A stretch of DNA of 63,811 nucleotides from Bradyrhizobium manausense (GTDB taxonomy: Bacteria; Pseudomonadota; Alphaproteobacteria; Rhizobiales; Xanthobacteraceae): NCBI RefSeq assembly GCF_001440035.1, contig NZ_LJYG01000116.1, positions 124,857 through 188,667 of the forward strand, read 5' to 3'. The translations under genes and the position numbers were made by a program. The notes under the pieces are model-generated. The model saw only the letters and a list, made by a program, of their open reading frames with translations. It was not told the DNA's origin and searched no databases. Every line of letters begins with the position of its first letter. The first letter of the stretch is position 1. This document shows, piece after piece, positions 34,713 through 42,928 of the stretch.

Positions 34713-36407
34713 CTACTTCGCCGGGCGCACCGGCGCGGAAATCTTGTCCGTGCGGTCGCGCTCGGTCATGTCGACGACCGTCTCCATCGGAGCCGTCAGC
34801 TCGTAGACGTAAGAGACGTCGGTGAAGTAGCGCTTGGCGTTGCCGCCGAGCGCTTCGGGGGCGACGCGGTCAAGCAGGATCAGGCCGAAATCCGAATCCG
34901 GGCGACGCGTCGCCTCGCTGGTGTTGAACTCCTCCCAGCGGAAATGAAACACAGTCTCGGGCTCCTCACCCGTCACCGTCCAGTTCGCGGTGATGTGTGG
35001 ATGCTTGCCGACCAGCGACAGGCCTTCATCCGAATGCGAGGCGAGCTCGAAGAACAGCAGCGACAGGCTTTGCGCGGCGCGCGCGCTGACGGCGATATCA
35101 GGGCCGCTGACGGCGATGCGGTCAGCGTGCGGAATCGCGCGCGCCTCGAACAGGCCCTTCAGCTTGACGCCCTGCCATTGGCTCTCGCTGAGCAGCGAGA
35201 CCACGTTGGACATGGCGTGGATGCGGCCGATCAGGAGCTCGCGCGCAACGTCGATGTCGGAGCCATGGCGCAGCGTGCGCGTCACGATCGACTGGATCAC
35301 CGCGAGGATGTTCTTCACGCGATGATTCAGCTCGTCGATGACGGCCGTCAGCCGCCGCTCGAAGCCGATCCGCACCTGGATCTCGCGGCTAAGCCTTAAG
35401 TTGTTGTAGGCGACATAACCGAACAGGCCGCACACCATCGCGGTGATGGCAAAGCCGATCGCCGCCACGATGATCGCGGTCTGCTCGGCGCGCCGCGCCG
35501 AATTGGTCTTGGCGTAATAGCCGAGCTGCCAGTCGCGACCGCCGAAGCTGATGGTGCGTGTCGCCGACGGTGCCGGCCCGTCCGGTGAGGTCATGCGGGT
35601 CGAGACGACGCCCTGGTCGCTGGCAACGAGCTCGCTGCCCTCCTTGCGCGGATCCTTCAGCGCGACCGAGAACAACGACAGGTCGTCATTGGTCAGCATC
35701 AGCGAGGCCAGCTCGTAGGAAAACGTGATGAAGCCGGCCGGCTCGGTCGCGCCTTCGGGAATGACGGGGGCCGCGACGATGACGCCGATCGGTCCGTTCT
35801 CACGCAACAACGGTATCGGATCGGAGGCAACCGACCGTTTCTCGACCCTGGCCCGGGTCAGCATCGCACTGCGAACCGGATCGTCATCATAGCTGCGGCC
35901 TGGCAGCCTCATGGTCTCGTCGCTGCGCGGCTCGAGGTCCATCAGCACATCTATCGGCTGCGTTACGCTTGCCGGATCGATTGGCTTGTCGTTGAAATCA
36001 CGGATCTGCGGCTTCGGGAAGCCGGCGGCGGCAAGGGCGGCCTGCGCCGCGGCGAGCTCGCTCGGGCGAAGCCGGGCAACCCAGCCGGCCACCACGAAGT
36101 CGGTCTTGAAGGCGTAGATCGCCGAGCGCAGCGGCTCCAGCATATTGGGCTTCAGCACCGATGGCGCCCGGAACAGGCCTGAGGCGACACGCGCCAGCAG
36201 CTCACGCTCGGTTGAGCGGTCCTGGACCAGGCTCGCATGAACGTCGATCGCGCGCGCCAGCGCGATCCGGTCCAGCGCCAGCTCCTGATCGTGGACACGA
36301 TAAGCCGCAAGCCCCGAGAGCAAGGCTCCGAGCAGAGCGATGAAGCCGATGATGAAACCCAGCCGGACCACGCGACTACTCAGGCGAAGGAAGAAGGTCG
36401 GCAACAA
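34713..36407 (-). CDS. Membrane sensor histidine kinase, CHASE plus HWE-type, degenerate ATP-binding domain
   Basis: 564 residues: membrane segment 1 about 15-36, a CHASE-like periplasmic sensor (about 40-300), membrane segment 2 about 310-333, then a histidine-kinase dimerisation region with DELNHRVKNILAVIQSIV (His 362), typical of HWE/HisKA_2 kinases. The ATP-binding half is poorly conserved: the N-box ELATNxxKYG reads ELASHSDEG (454-462), the motif RWEE (490-493) remains, and the glycine-rich end reads DFGLILLDRV. The start is TTG 36407 (another option is GTG 36371). No adjacent response regulator is present. It may signal without normal ATP catalysis. Confidence 0.8.
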   Translation of the reverse strand: MLPTFFLRLSSRVVRLGFIIGFIALLGALLSGLAAYRVHDQELALDRIALARAIDVHASLVQDRSTERELLARVASGLFRAPSVLKPNMLEPLRSAIYAFKTDFVVAGWVARLRPSELAAAQAALAAAGFPKPQIRDFNDKPIDPASVTQPIDVLMDLEPRSDETMRLPGRSYDDDPVRSAMLTRARVEKRSVASDPIPLLRENGPIGVIVAAPVIPEGATEPAGFITFSYELASLMLTNDDLSLFSVALKDPRKEGSELVASDQGVVSTRMTSPDGPAPSATRTISFGGRDWQLGYYAKTNSARRAEQTAIIVAAIGFAITAMVCGLFGYVAYNNLRLSREIQVRIGFERRLTAVIDELNHRVKNILAVIQSIVTRTLRHGSDIDVARELLIGRIHAMSNVVSLLSESQWQGVKLKGLFEARAIPHADRIAVSGPDIAVSARAAQSLSLLFFELASHSDEGLSLVGKHPHITANWTVTGEEPETVFHFRWEEFNTSEATRRPDSDFGLILLDRVAPEALGGNAKRYFTDVSYVYELTAPMETVVDMTERDRTDKISAPVRPAK

Positions 36408-36685
36408 ACACGGAGCATATGAACGCCGCTCGAACGGCCCTGTGCCGAAACAGGGTGGACCCCAGTGGCAAGGATAATGACGGAGGAGGCATCTGTACGC
36501 AACTTGGGTCGCCCAAAAAGCTTAATCCGCCCGGCCGATCGTCCGACCATCTGCGGCTTTGCCCCGGGCACCGGAGGTAGATAATCGCCGTGTCCGAAAT
36601 TTGTTCCGTTGGCTGCGTTTTGCCTTAGGCGTTAACGGCGGGAAAGGCCTGCGCCGCGTCGCCGCGGCCCGTTAGCCCGTCCGCT
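36408..36685. other. Intergenic region between ureG and the sensor kinase gene
   Basis: 278 bases with no credible coding frame. The stretch 36560-36610 is A/T-rich relative to its surroundings and may hold the promoter of the minus-strand sensor kinase gene or the 3' end of the ureG message. No clear terminator was found. Confidence 0.4.
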
Positions 36686-37309
36686 TCAATCCGCTCGTTT
36701 CAGACCACCTTTGGTCTCGATGAAGCTGACGATGCGATCGAGCCCGTCGCTCCTTTTGAGATTGGTCATGACAAAGGGACGCTCGCCGCGCATGCGTTTG
36801 GCATCCGTGTTCATCTTCTCCAGGGACGCACCGACATGAGGCGCGAGGTCGATCTTGTTGATGACCAGGAGGTCGGAACGGGTGATGCCCGGGCCCCCCT
36901 TGGAGGGGATCTTGTCGCCGGCTGCAACGTCGATCACGTAGATGGTGAGGTCGGCAAGCTCCGGGGAAAAGGTGGCAGCGAGATTGTCGCCGCCGGATTC
37001 GATCAGCACGAGATCGAGCCCGGGAAATTTCGCGCGCATGTCGGCGACCGCCGCAAGGTTCATCGAGGCGTCCTCACGGATCGCAGTGTGCGGACAGCCG
37101 CCGGTCTCGACGCCGGCGATGCGATCCGGCGTCAGCGAACCCGAGCGCACAAGGAATTCCGCATCCCATTTGGTGTAGATGTCATTTGTGATCGCTGCGA
37201 TGTCGTAACGCTCGCGCATGGTCTTGCAGAGCAGGTCCATCAGCGCGGTCTTGCCCGATCCGACCGGGCCGCCGACGCCGACGCGCAAAGGACCGTGAGA
37301 AGTTGCCAT
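36686..37309 (-). CDS. ureG: Urease accessory GTPase UreG
   Basis: 207 residues. The nucleotide-binding motifs are GVGGPVGSGKTALM (P-loop), ETGGCPHTAIREDASMN, ESGGDNLAATFSPELADLTI and NKIDLAPHVGA. UreG hydrolyses GTP to drive nickel insertion into urease with UreE, UreF and UreD (UreH). It is the last gene of the minus-strand urt/ure cluster and starts 65 bases after ureF. Confidence 0.97.
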   Translation of the reverse strand: MATSHGPLRVGVGGPVGSGKTALMDLLCKTMRERYDIAAITNDIYTKWDAEFLVRSGSLTPDRIAGVETGGCPHTAIREDASMNLAAVADMRAKFPGLDLVLIESGGDNLAATFSPELADLTIYVIDVAAGDKIPSKGGPGITRSDLLVINKIDLAPHVGASLEKMNTDAKRMRGERPFVMTNLKRSDGLDRIVSFIETKGGLKRAD

Positions 37310-37330
37310 TTAATTGCTCTCTCTTAAATG

Positions 37331-37352
37331 CTGTCCCGACGGAGGCCGGGAC
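37331..37352. repeat. Half copy of the GTCCCGGCGAAGGCCGGG-type repeat
   Basis: The stretch TGTCCCGACGGAGGCCGGGA between ureG and ureF resembles one end of the repeat at 23272-23403. It forms a short hairpin and lies in the 65-base gap between the two genes. Confidence 0.5.
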
Positions 37353-37374
37353 GACGCTGTGGCAAGATCGTGCC

Positions 37375-38097
37375 TCATGACCGAAACAGCCGCGTATATT
37401 GCGTCTCGTGGCGCAGGCTGGCGAGATCGGCGCGAAAGGTTGCACTGCCGAGATCGTCCAGTGTCGCGCTCAGCGCCCAGCTCGCGGTCGCAGCGACGGC
37501 AGTTTCCAGCCTCACCAGCACGCGCTGGCTGTCGGTCTGGCCGAGCGGAATCAGCCGGCTCGCTGCGGAAATCCAGTTCGAGACCAGCGCATGCAGGAAG
37601 GCGTGCAGCGTCGCTGCCAGGGGCACGCCGTGCAGCGCGGCGACAACGCCCACCGCAACGGGATAGACCAGTGGCGTGCGGCATGCCGCGACCATGGCAT
37701 CCAGGCCGTCCGCATCCCACGCCGTGCGCGAGATGTCGATGAAGGCGCGGCCTTGCGAGGTGGTTTCGAGCTGCCGCTCGCGCGACGGCACGAAGGCGGC
37801 GGCGAGCTCGGCGACGTCGCTCAGAGCAGCATCTTCGCCCGCCTCGGCGGCACCGTAAGCGTGAACGAGAAACGTCGCGTCACAAGCGCCGGAGCCCTCA
37901 CTAAGCATGGCATCGAGCCAATCGGCGAGCGACGAGAGGTCTGTGATATCGCCGGCCTCAACTGCCCATTCGATGCCGCTGGAATAGGAGAAGCCGCCGA
38001 CGGGAAACGCCGGCGACAGCCACGTCATCAGCCGGTACAGCGCCGCCGCCTCGCGTTCGGCGAGGTCGCCGGCACCGTCAGGCTCATTTGCGGTCAT
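37375..38097 (-). CDS. ureF: Urease accessory protein UreF
   Basis: 240 residues from ATG 38097. Family segments are LYRLMTWLSPAFPVGGFSYS, SSGIEWAVEAGDI, RAFIDISRTAW, YPVAVGVVAALHGVPLAATL and SRLIPLGQTDSQRVLVRLE. UreF binds UreD and UreG in the urease activation complex. It overlaps the end of ureE by 14 bases. ATG 38103 (two codons longer) is an alternative start. The longer frame to 38352 is an antisense-like reading of ureE's histidine tail. Confidence 0.95.
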   Translation of the reverse strand: MTANEPDGAGDLAEREAAALYRLMTWLSPAFPVGGFSYSSGIEWAVEAGDITDLSSLADWLDAMLSEGSGACDATFLVHAYGAAEAGEDAALSDVAELAAAFVPSRERQLETTSQGRAFIDISRTAWDADGLDAMVAACRTPLVYPVAVGVVAALHGVPLAATLHAFLHALVSNWISAASRLIPLGQTDSQRVLVRLETAVAATASWALSATLDDLGSATFRADLASLRHETQYTRLFRS

Positions 38098-38719
38098 GAG
38101 CATGCTTGTGGCCGTGATGATGGTCGGGGTGGTCGCAATGTTCGTCATGGTGATGGTCGTGATCATGCCCATGGTCATGCGCGGCATGGCCATGATGATG
38201 ATCATGGCCGTGATCATGATCATGGTGACCGTGATCATGATGTGCATGATCGTGATGGCCGTGATCATCGTGGCCATGCGCATGGCCGGCATCGGCGTAG
38301 GCCCCACCCTCAGGATCGAACGGCGCCTCGATCTCGACCACCCTCGCGCCAAGCCCCTTCACCATGGCTTCGATGACGTGATCGCGGCGAATGCGCAAGG
38401 CTTTGGTCATGAGCTGCGTCGGCAGATGGCGGTTGCCGAGATGCCAGGCCACGCGGATGAGGTGGTGCGGATCGCGGCCGCGGATCTCGAGCAGCGGCTC
38501 GGGCGCTGCCACCACTTCGACGAGCCTTCCGTCCTCCAGCACCAGCGCATCCCCGGCGCGCAGCGCAACCGCGTTCTCCAGGTCGAGCAGGAATTCGAGG
38601 CCCCGGGTCCCCGTCATCGCCATGCGGCGGCGGTGCCGATCGTCGAAATCGAGCACGACCGTATCCGCCGGCGTTTCCGCGAAGCGGTGCTGTCCCTTAA
38701 CCTGCGTCGCCCGGATCAT
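38084..38719 (-). CDS. ureE: Urease accessory nickel chaperone UreE with long histidine tail
   Basis: 211 residues. The UreE core occupies about 1-145: GTRGLEFLLDLENAVALRAGD, GRDPHHLIRVAWHLGNRHLP and DHVIEAMVKGLGARVVEIEAPFDPEGGAY, with the conserved nickel-site His in the central segment. The last 67 residues hold 34 histidines interspersed with Asp and Gly (GHDHHHGHAAHDHGHDHDHH), an extreme form of the His tail that stores or delivers nickel. It overlaps ureF by 14 bases. The tail's repetitive DNA also yields a long but meaningless frame on the opposite strand. Confidence 0.96.
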   Translation of the reverse strand: MIRATQVKGQHRFAETPADTVVLDFDDRHRRRMAMTGTRGLEFLLDLENAVALRAGDALVLEDGRLVEVVAAPEPLLEIRGRDPHHLIRVAWHLGNRHLPTQLMTKALRIRRDHVIEAMVKGLGARVVEIEAPFDPEGGAYADAGHAHGHDDHGHHDHAHHDHGHHDHDHGHDHHHGHAAHDHGHDHDHHHDEHCDHPDHHHGHKHAHDRK

Positions 38720-38725
38720 TCGCTG

Positions 38726-39025
38726 TTACCTCGTCTCGACCTTCTCGGGCGTGATATATTCGATCTTCGGCGGCGCCGTGAAGCACTTTACCGCGACCCG
38801 GCCGAACGTCTTCATGTGCTCGGCGGCACGATGTGGCCCCAGCGCCTCCATGTTCTCCCACTGCTCGACGAACACCATCTTGGTGGGATCGGTCACGCTC
38901 TCGTGCAGATCGTAGGCGATATTGCCGGGCTCCTTCCGCGTCTCCTTGATGCAGGCGGTGGCGGCTGCGATGAACTCGGCACGGGTTTCGGGCTTGATGG
39001 TCAAGGTGGCAACGACGTAGATCAC
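38726..39025 (-). CDS. Antibiotic biosynthesis monooxygenase (ABM)-like protein in the ure operon
   Basis: 99 residues with the ABM fold pattern: MIYVVATLTIKPETRAEFIA, EPGNIAYDLHESVTDPTKMV, FVEQWENMEALGPHRAAEHM. Such small dimeric proteins include quinol monooxygenases (YgiN type). It lies 6 bases from ureE and about 130 from ureC in the same direction, an unusual neighbour for urease. The role in urea metabolism is unknown. Confidence 0.85.
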   Translation of the reverse strand: MIYVVATLTIKPETRAEFIAAATACIKETRKEPGNIAYDLHESVTDPTKMVFVEQWENMEALGPHRAAEHMKTFGRVAVKCFTAPPKIEYITPEKVETR

Positions 39026-39151
39026 GAGAAATCCTCCCGGCTTTTCTTCTCTGGTTAGATACCGGGCGAGACATTAGACCAGCCGGGATCGAACGCAAAA
39101 CCGCAAAAAGCCGTCCCCGGAGGTGCCGGGGACATGCGTTGAGGCGCTATT

Positions 39152-40867
39152 TCAGTACATGAAATATCGTTGTGCCATCGGCAGCACCTCGGCGGGCGGA
39201 CAGGTCAGCAACTCGCCGTCGGCGCGCACCTCGTAGGTCTCCGGATCGACCTCGATAGTGGGCGTGGCGTCGTTGTGGATCATGCTCTTCTTGGAGATCT
39301 TGCTACGGGTGTTCTGGACCGCATAGAGCTTCTTCTCGATGCCGAGCTTGCGGGCGAGCCCGCCGGTGACGGCGGCTTTCGAAGTGAAGACCACCGAGGA
39401 CGCGGTACGGGCCTTGCCGAACGCGCCGAACATCGGCTGATAGTGCACAGGCTGCGGCGTCGGGATCGAGGCGTTGGGATCACCCATCGGAGCTGCAACG
39501 ATGGTGCCGCCCTTGACGATGCAATCAGGCTTGACGCCGAAGAAGGCCGGCGACCACAGCACGAGATCGGCGAGCTTGCCCTTCTCCACCGAGCCGATCA
39601 GCTTCGACACGCCATGCGCGATCGCGGGGTTGATGGTGTATTTGGCGATGTAGCGCTTGACCCGGAAATTGTCGTTGTCCTTGCCCTTGTCCTGCGGCAG
39701 TGACCCGCGCTGCTTCTTCATCTTGTCGGCGGTCTGCCAGGTGCGGATGATGACCTCACCGAGACGACCCATCGCCTGGGAGTCCGAGGACATCATGGAG
39801 AGCGCGCCCAGGTCGTGCAGAATGTCTTCGGCCGCGATGGTCTCCTTGCGGATGCGGCTTTCGGCGAACGCGAGATCCTCCGCAATCGAGGGATCGAGGT
39901 GGTGACACACCATCAGCATATCCAGATGCTCGTCGATGGTGTTGCGGGTGAAGGGCCGCGTCGGGTTGGTCGAGGACGGCAGCACGTTCTTGAGCCCTGC
40001 GACCTTGATGATGTCAGGCGCGTGGCCGCCGCCGGCACCTTCGGTGTGGAAGGCGTGAATGGTGCGGCCCTTGAAGGCCCTGATGGTGTCCTCGACGAAG
40101 CCTGACTCGTTCAGCGTGTCGGAATGCAGCATGACCTGGACGTCGTAATCGTCGGCGACGGACAAGCAGTTGTCGATCGCGGCCGGCGTCGTGCCCCAAT
40201 CCTCGTGCAGTTTTAGTGCGCAGGCGCCGGCCTTGACCATCTCGACCAGAGCAGCGGGCCGCGAGGCGTTGCCCTTGCCTGATATGCCGAGATTGACCGG
40301 AAAGGCGTCGAACGACTGGATCATCCGCGCGATATGCCAGGGGCCGGGTGTGCAGGTCGTGGCGAAGGTGCCGTGCGACGGACCGGTACCACCGCCGAGC
40401 ATCGAGGTGACGCCACTCATCAGCGCGTGCTCGATCTGCTGCGGGCAGATGAAATGGATGTGGCTGTCGAAGCCGCCTGCGGTGAGGATCTTTCCTTCGC
40501 CCGCGATCACGTCCGTGCCCGGGCCGATGATGATGGTGACGCCCGGCTGGATGTCGGGATTGCCGGCCTTGCCGATCGCCGAGATCATCCCGTCCTTGAT
40601 GGCGACGTCGGCTTTCACGATGCCCCAGTGATCGACGATCAGCGCATTGGTGATGACAGTGTCGGCCGCGCCCTGCTTGTTCGTCACCTGCGATTGGCCC
40701 ATGCCGTCACGGATCACCTTGCCGCCGCCGAACTTCACCTCCTCGCCATAGGTCGTGAAATCCTTCTCGACCTCGATGATGAGATCGGTGTCGGCCAGCC
40801 GCACCTTGTCGCCGGTGGTCGGGCCGAACATGTCGGCGTAGACGGAACGCTTCATCTTGACGGACAT
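39152..40867 (-). CDS. ureC: Urease alpha subunit UreC
   Basis: 571 residues from ATG 40867 (a GTG just upstream is an alternative). Active-site parts are visible: HIHFICPQQ (nickel His pair), the carbamylated lysine in ALKLHEDWGTTP, HSDTLNESGFVEDT, HTEGAGGGHAPD, and the flap region VCHHLDPSIAEDLAFAESRI. It forms the catalytic di-nickel subunit with UreA and UreB and hydrolyses urea to ammonia and carbamate. ureC is separated from ureB by an HD-hydrolase gene and a patatin gene, which is unusual. Confidence 0.97.
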   Translation of the reverse strand: MSVKMKRSVYADMFGPTTGDKVRLADTDLIIEVEKDFTTYGEEVKFGGGKVIRDGMGQSQVTNKQGAADTVITNALIVDHWGIVKADVAIKDGMISAIGKAGNPDIQPGVTIIIGPGTDVIAGEGKILTAGGFDSHIHFICPQQIEHALMSGVTSMLGGGTGPSHGTFATTCTPGPWHIARMIQSFDAFPVNLGISGKGNASRPAALVEMVKAGACALKLHEDWGTTPAAIDNCLSVADDYDVQVMLHSDTLNESGFVEDTIRAFKGRTIHAFHTEGAGGGHAPDIIKVAGLKNVLPSSTNPTRPFTRNTIDEHLDMLMVCHHLDPSIAEDLAFAESRIRKETIAAEDILHDLGALSMMSSDSQAMGRLGEVIIRTWQTADKMKKQRGSLPQDKGKDNDNFRVKRYIAKYTINPAIAHGVSKLIGSVEKGKLADLVLWSPAFFGVKPDCIVKGGTIVAAPMGDPNASIPTPQPVHYQPMFGAFGKARTASSVVFTSKAAVTGGLARKLGIEKKLYAVQNTRSKISKKSMIHNDATPTIEVDPETYEVRADGELLTCPPAEVLPMAQRYFMY

Positions 40868-40904
40868 CACAAGCCCCGTTTGCGTTTGAATTCTTGGTCA
40901 GTGC

Positions 40905-41444
40905 TCACAGCGAAGCCCTCGCCTTTCGCACCATGTCGTCGAATGTCGTGTCGAGCCAGACGCTACCGCAACGGCAACCGGCGACGACCTGCTCGGCCCA
41001 GCCGGTGTAATCGGCGAGGTCATCGCGTTCGTCGGAGCTGGGATCGGAATGAATACGCGCCCCGATATTGCTGATCTTGTCGGCGATCTTGATCAGCTTT
41101 GCACCGGGAGATTTGTGCGGAGCGTCCTCGATCTGCTTCCGCCGCCGCTCCGGCTTCGGCAGGCTCATGTCGTCAGTGCATTCGACGACCAGCGAAGCGA
41201 CACGCTCGGAGAATTTTTGCGCCAGCTCCTCGCGCGTGGTGTCGGTGTCCTCGATCGTATCGTGCAGCCAACCGGCCGCAACCAGTTCAGCATCGGCGCC
41301 ATCGGTCGCCGTTGCCAGCAGGTTCGCGACCTCCGCGAGATGATTGATGTAGGGCTCGTTCCCCCGCCCCTTGCGCGACATGCCGTTGTGCCGGCGCGCG
41401 GCCAGTTCAGCAGCTTCGGAGACGAGGCGGACCGGGGGAATCAC
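40905..41444 (-). CDS. HD-domain hydrolase, RelA/SpoT (ppGpp hydrolase)-like, within ure operon
   Basis: 179 residues. The HD pattern is AAELAARRHNG (first His), PYINHLAEVANLL, AAGWLHDTIEDTDTT (HD motif) and KLIKIADKISNIGARI (later Asp). This is close to stand-alone (p)ppGpp hydrolases (MESH1-type) and the SpoT hydrolase domain; there is no synthetase domain. It follows the patatin gene by 14 bases and precedes ureC by 37, so it is co-transcribed with urease. Nucleotide specificity is inferred from the fold only. Confidence 0.87.
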   Translation of the reverse strand: MIPPVRLVSEAAELAARRHNGMSRKGRGNEPYINHLAEVANLLATATDGADAELVAAGWLHDTIEDTDTTREELAQKFSERVASLVVECTDDMSLPKPERRRKQIEDAPHKSPGAKLIKIADKISNIGARIHSDPSSDERDDLADYTGWAEQVVAGCRCGSVWLDTTFDDMVRKARASL

Positions 41445-41458
41445 GACAACACTCCTGG

Positions 41459-42571
41459 TCAGTGCAGCGCCGGCAGCAAGCCGCGGGTCTTGAAAACCTC
41501 GTCGAGCTTCACCCGTGCGAGCCGATAGCCGGCCTTGCGGCGTCGCTCGATACCGCCTGCGGAAAAATCGCGAAAGGCGCTGGAGTCCTCGACCTCCTCC
41601 GACAGGCCGGCCGCCTTGACCAGATCGGAATCGGCGAGATCGATGTTGGTGATCGCACCCAGCGTCTTGAAGCGCTGCGCCTGCGTCACCCGCCTGTCGA
41701 GGTCCGGCGTTCGCGCCGCTTCAGGAACGGCTGCGGAAAGGGCCTCGATGGTCTGAAGGAGCTCGTTGATGACAGCGGCATTGGCGCCGTCCTGGCGAAG
41801 CCGATTGCCATAGCGCAGCTCGCTCAGACGGTCGTTCACCTCGATCATGTTCTTCGGCGCAGCCCGCTTGCCTCGGAAGAGGTTCATCACCACGAGAATG
41901 CGATCGACATCTGTCGACCCCGAAAACGCCTCGATCGCGTCGCCGAGCGGCGTATTGTCGACGATACCGCCATCCCAGAACGTCTTGCCGTCGATCGGGG
42001 TCGCCGGAAATCCAGGTGGAAGGCTGCCACTGGCCAGGATGTGTCGCGGGCCGATCTGCTTCTGTGGATCATTGCGGAAGCGCATCAGCTCGCCGGAGAC
42101 CATATCGACCGCGGTCACGACGAAGGCAGTCGGGCTGGAATTCAGCGCCGCAAAATCCACGTGCTCCTTCAGCGTCTCGAGCATGGGCGAGGTATCGTAG
42201 AAATTCGTCCAGCTGAGGACATCCCAGTAATCGTAGCGCGTCTTGTAGAAGCCGTGCACGCCGAACAGGGCGAAATCGTGCTCCGCGATGCCCCACCAAT
42301 AGTTGCGCGGCTCCAGTGCAAGCCCGGACCAAAGGTCCTGCAAACGCCGCCTGGCGTCGGCCCGGTCGGCGGCGCCTACGACACAGGCGGCGTTGATCGC
42401 GCCGATGGACACACCGGTGACGGCTGCCAGCGTGATCGTCCGGCCCGTACGATCGATGTCGTCCATCAATTCCAGCAGCGCCTCGATCGCACCGAACTCA
42501 TAGGCACCGAGCGCGCCGCCGCCCTGGAGCACGAGTCCGATCTCGACCTTGTCCTTGGCGAGCGTATCCAT
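41459..42571 (-). CDS. Patatin-like phospholipase inside the urease operon
   Basis: 370 residues with intact patatin motifs: GLVLQGGGALGAYEFGA (oxyanion hole), TGVSIGAINAA (nucleophile Ser) and FWDGGIVDNTPLGDAI (Asp). It shares GPRHILASGSLPPGFPATPI with the patatin at 9750-10925, where the same place reads GPEHIMASGALPPGFPSVVI, so the two are paralogues. It lies 42 bases after ureB, across a 15-bp tandem repeat, and 14 bases before the HD gene. Phospholipid acyl hydrolysis is expected; a link to urea metabolism is not known. Confidence 0.9.
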   Translation of the reverse strand: MDTLAKDKVEIGLVLQGGGALGAYEFGAIEALLELMDDIDRTGRTITLAAVTGVSIGAINAACVVGAADRADARRRLQDLWSGLALEPRNYWWGIAEHDFALFGVHGFYKTRYDYWDVLSWTNFYDTSPMLETLKEHVDFAALNSSPTAFVVTAVDMVSGELMRFRNDPQKQIGPRHILASGSLPPGFPATPIDGKTFWDGGIVDNTPLGDAIEAFSGSTDVDRILVVMNLFRGKRAAPKNMIEVNDRLSELRYGNRLRQDGANAAVINELLQTIEALSAAVPEAARTPDLDRRVTQAQRFKTLGAITNIDLADSDLVKAAGLSEEVEDSSAFRDFSAGGIERRRKAGYRLARVKLDEVFKTRGLLPALH

Positions 42572-42582
42572 GGCGGACCTTC

Positions 42583-42627
42583 CCTGTAGTTTCCCTGCCT
42601 GTAGTTTCCCCGGCTATAGTTTTCCCA
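42583..42627. repeat. Three-unit 15-bp imperfect tandem repeat after ureB
   Basis: Units CCTGTAGTTTCCCTG (42583-42597), CCTGTAGTTTCCCCG (42598-42612) and GCTATAGTTTTCCCA (42613-42627). The third unit contains the last codons and stop of ureB (stop at 42614-42616 on the minus strand), so the other two look like slippage copies of the gene end. They sit in the gap before the patatin gene. Confidence 0.85.
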
Positions 42628-42919
42628 TCACGTCGCCGCGAAAACCGTAGATCGTCTTCTTGCCCGCCAGCGCCACGAGCTGGACCTCGCGGGTCTGGCC
42701 GGGCTCGAAGCGGACGGCGGTGCCGGCGGCGATGTCGAGGCGCATGCCGCGGGACTTCTTGCGGTCGAATTTCAGCGCCGGGTTGGTCTCGAAGAAATGA
42801 TAGTGCGAGCCGACCTGGATCGGGCGGTCGCCGGTATTGGCGACCGTCAGTGTCACGGTCTTGCGGCCGGCATTGAGCTCAATCTCGCCGTCCTGGATCA
42901 AGAGTTCGCCGGGGATCAT
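42614..42919 (-). CDS. ureB: Urease beta subunit UreB
   Basis: 101 residues: MIPGELLIQDGEIELNAGR, DRPIQVGSHYHFFETNPALK, RGMRLDIAAGTAVRFEPGQT and GKKTIYGFRGDVMGKL are all standard UreB segments. It completes the urease trimer unit with UreA and UreC. It begins 9 bases after ureA. The gene's own 3' end appears to have been partly duplicated as the 15-bp repeat. Confidence 0.97.
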   Translation of the reverse strand: MIPGELLIQDGEIELNAGRKTVTLTVANTGDRPIQVGSHYHFFETNPALKFDRKKSRGMRLDIAAGTAVRFEPGQTREVQLVALAGKKTIYGFRGDVMGKL

Positions 42920-42928
42920 GTCGCTCTC

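Noticed and set aside
38100..38300. Apparent direct repeats that could suggest a CRISPR array
   Set aside because: They are codon-level repeats of the UreE His tail with no spacer structure. No CRISPR array or cas gene was seen anywhere.
38096..39058. Methionine/valine-rich plus-strand frame opposite the histidine tail of ureE
   Set aside because: Created by the CAT/ATG low-complexity repeat that encodes the His tail; not a gene.
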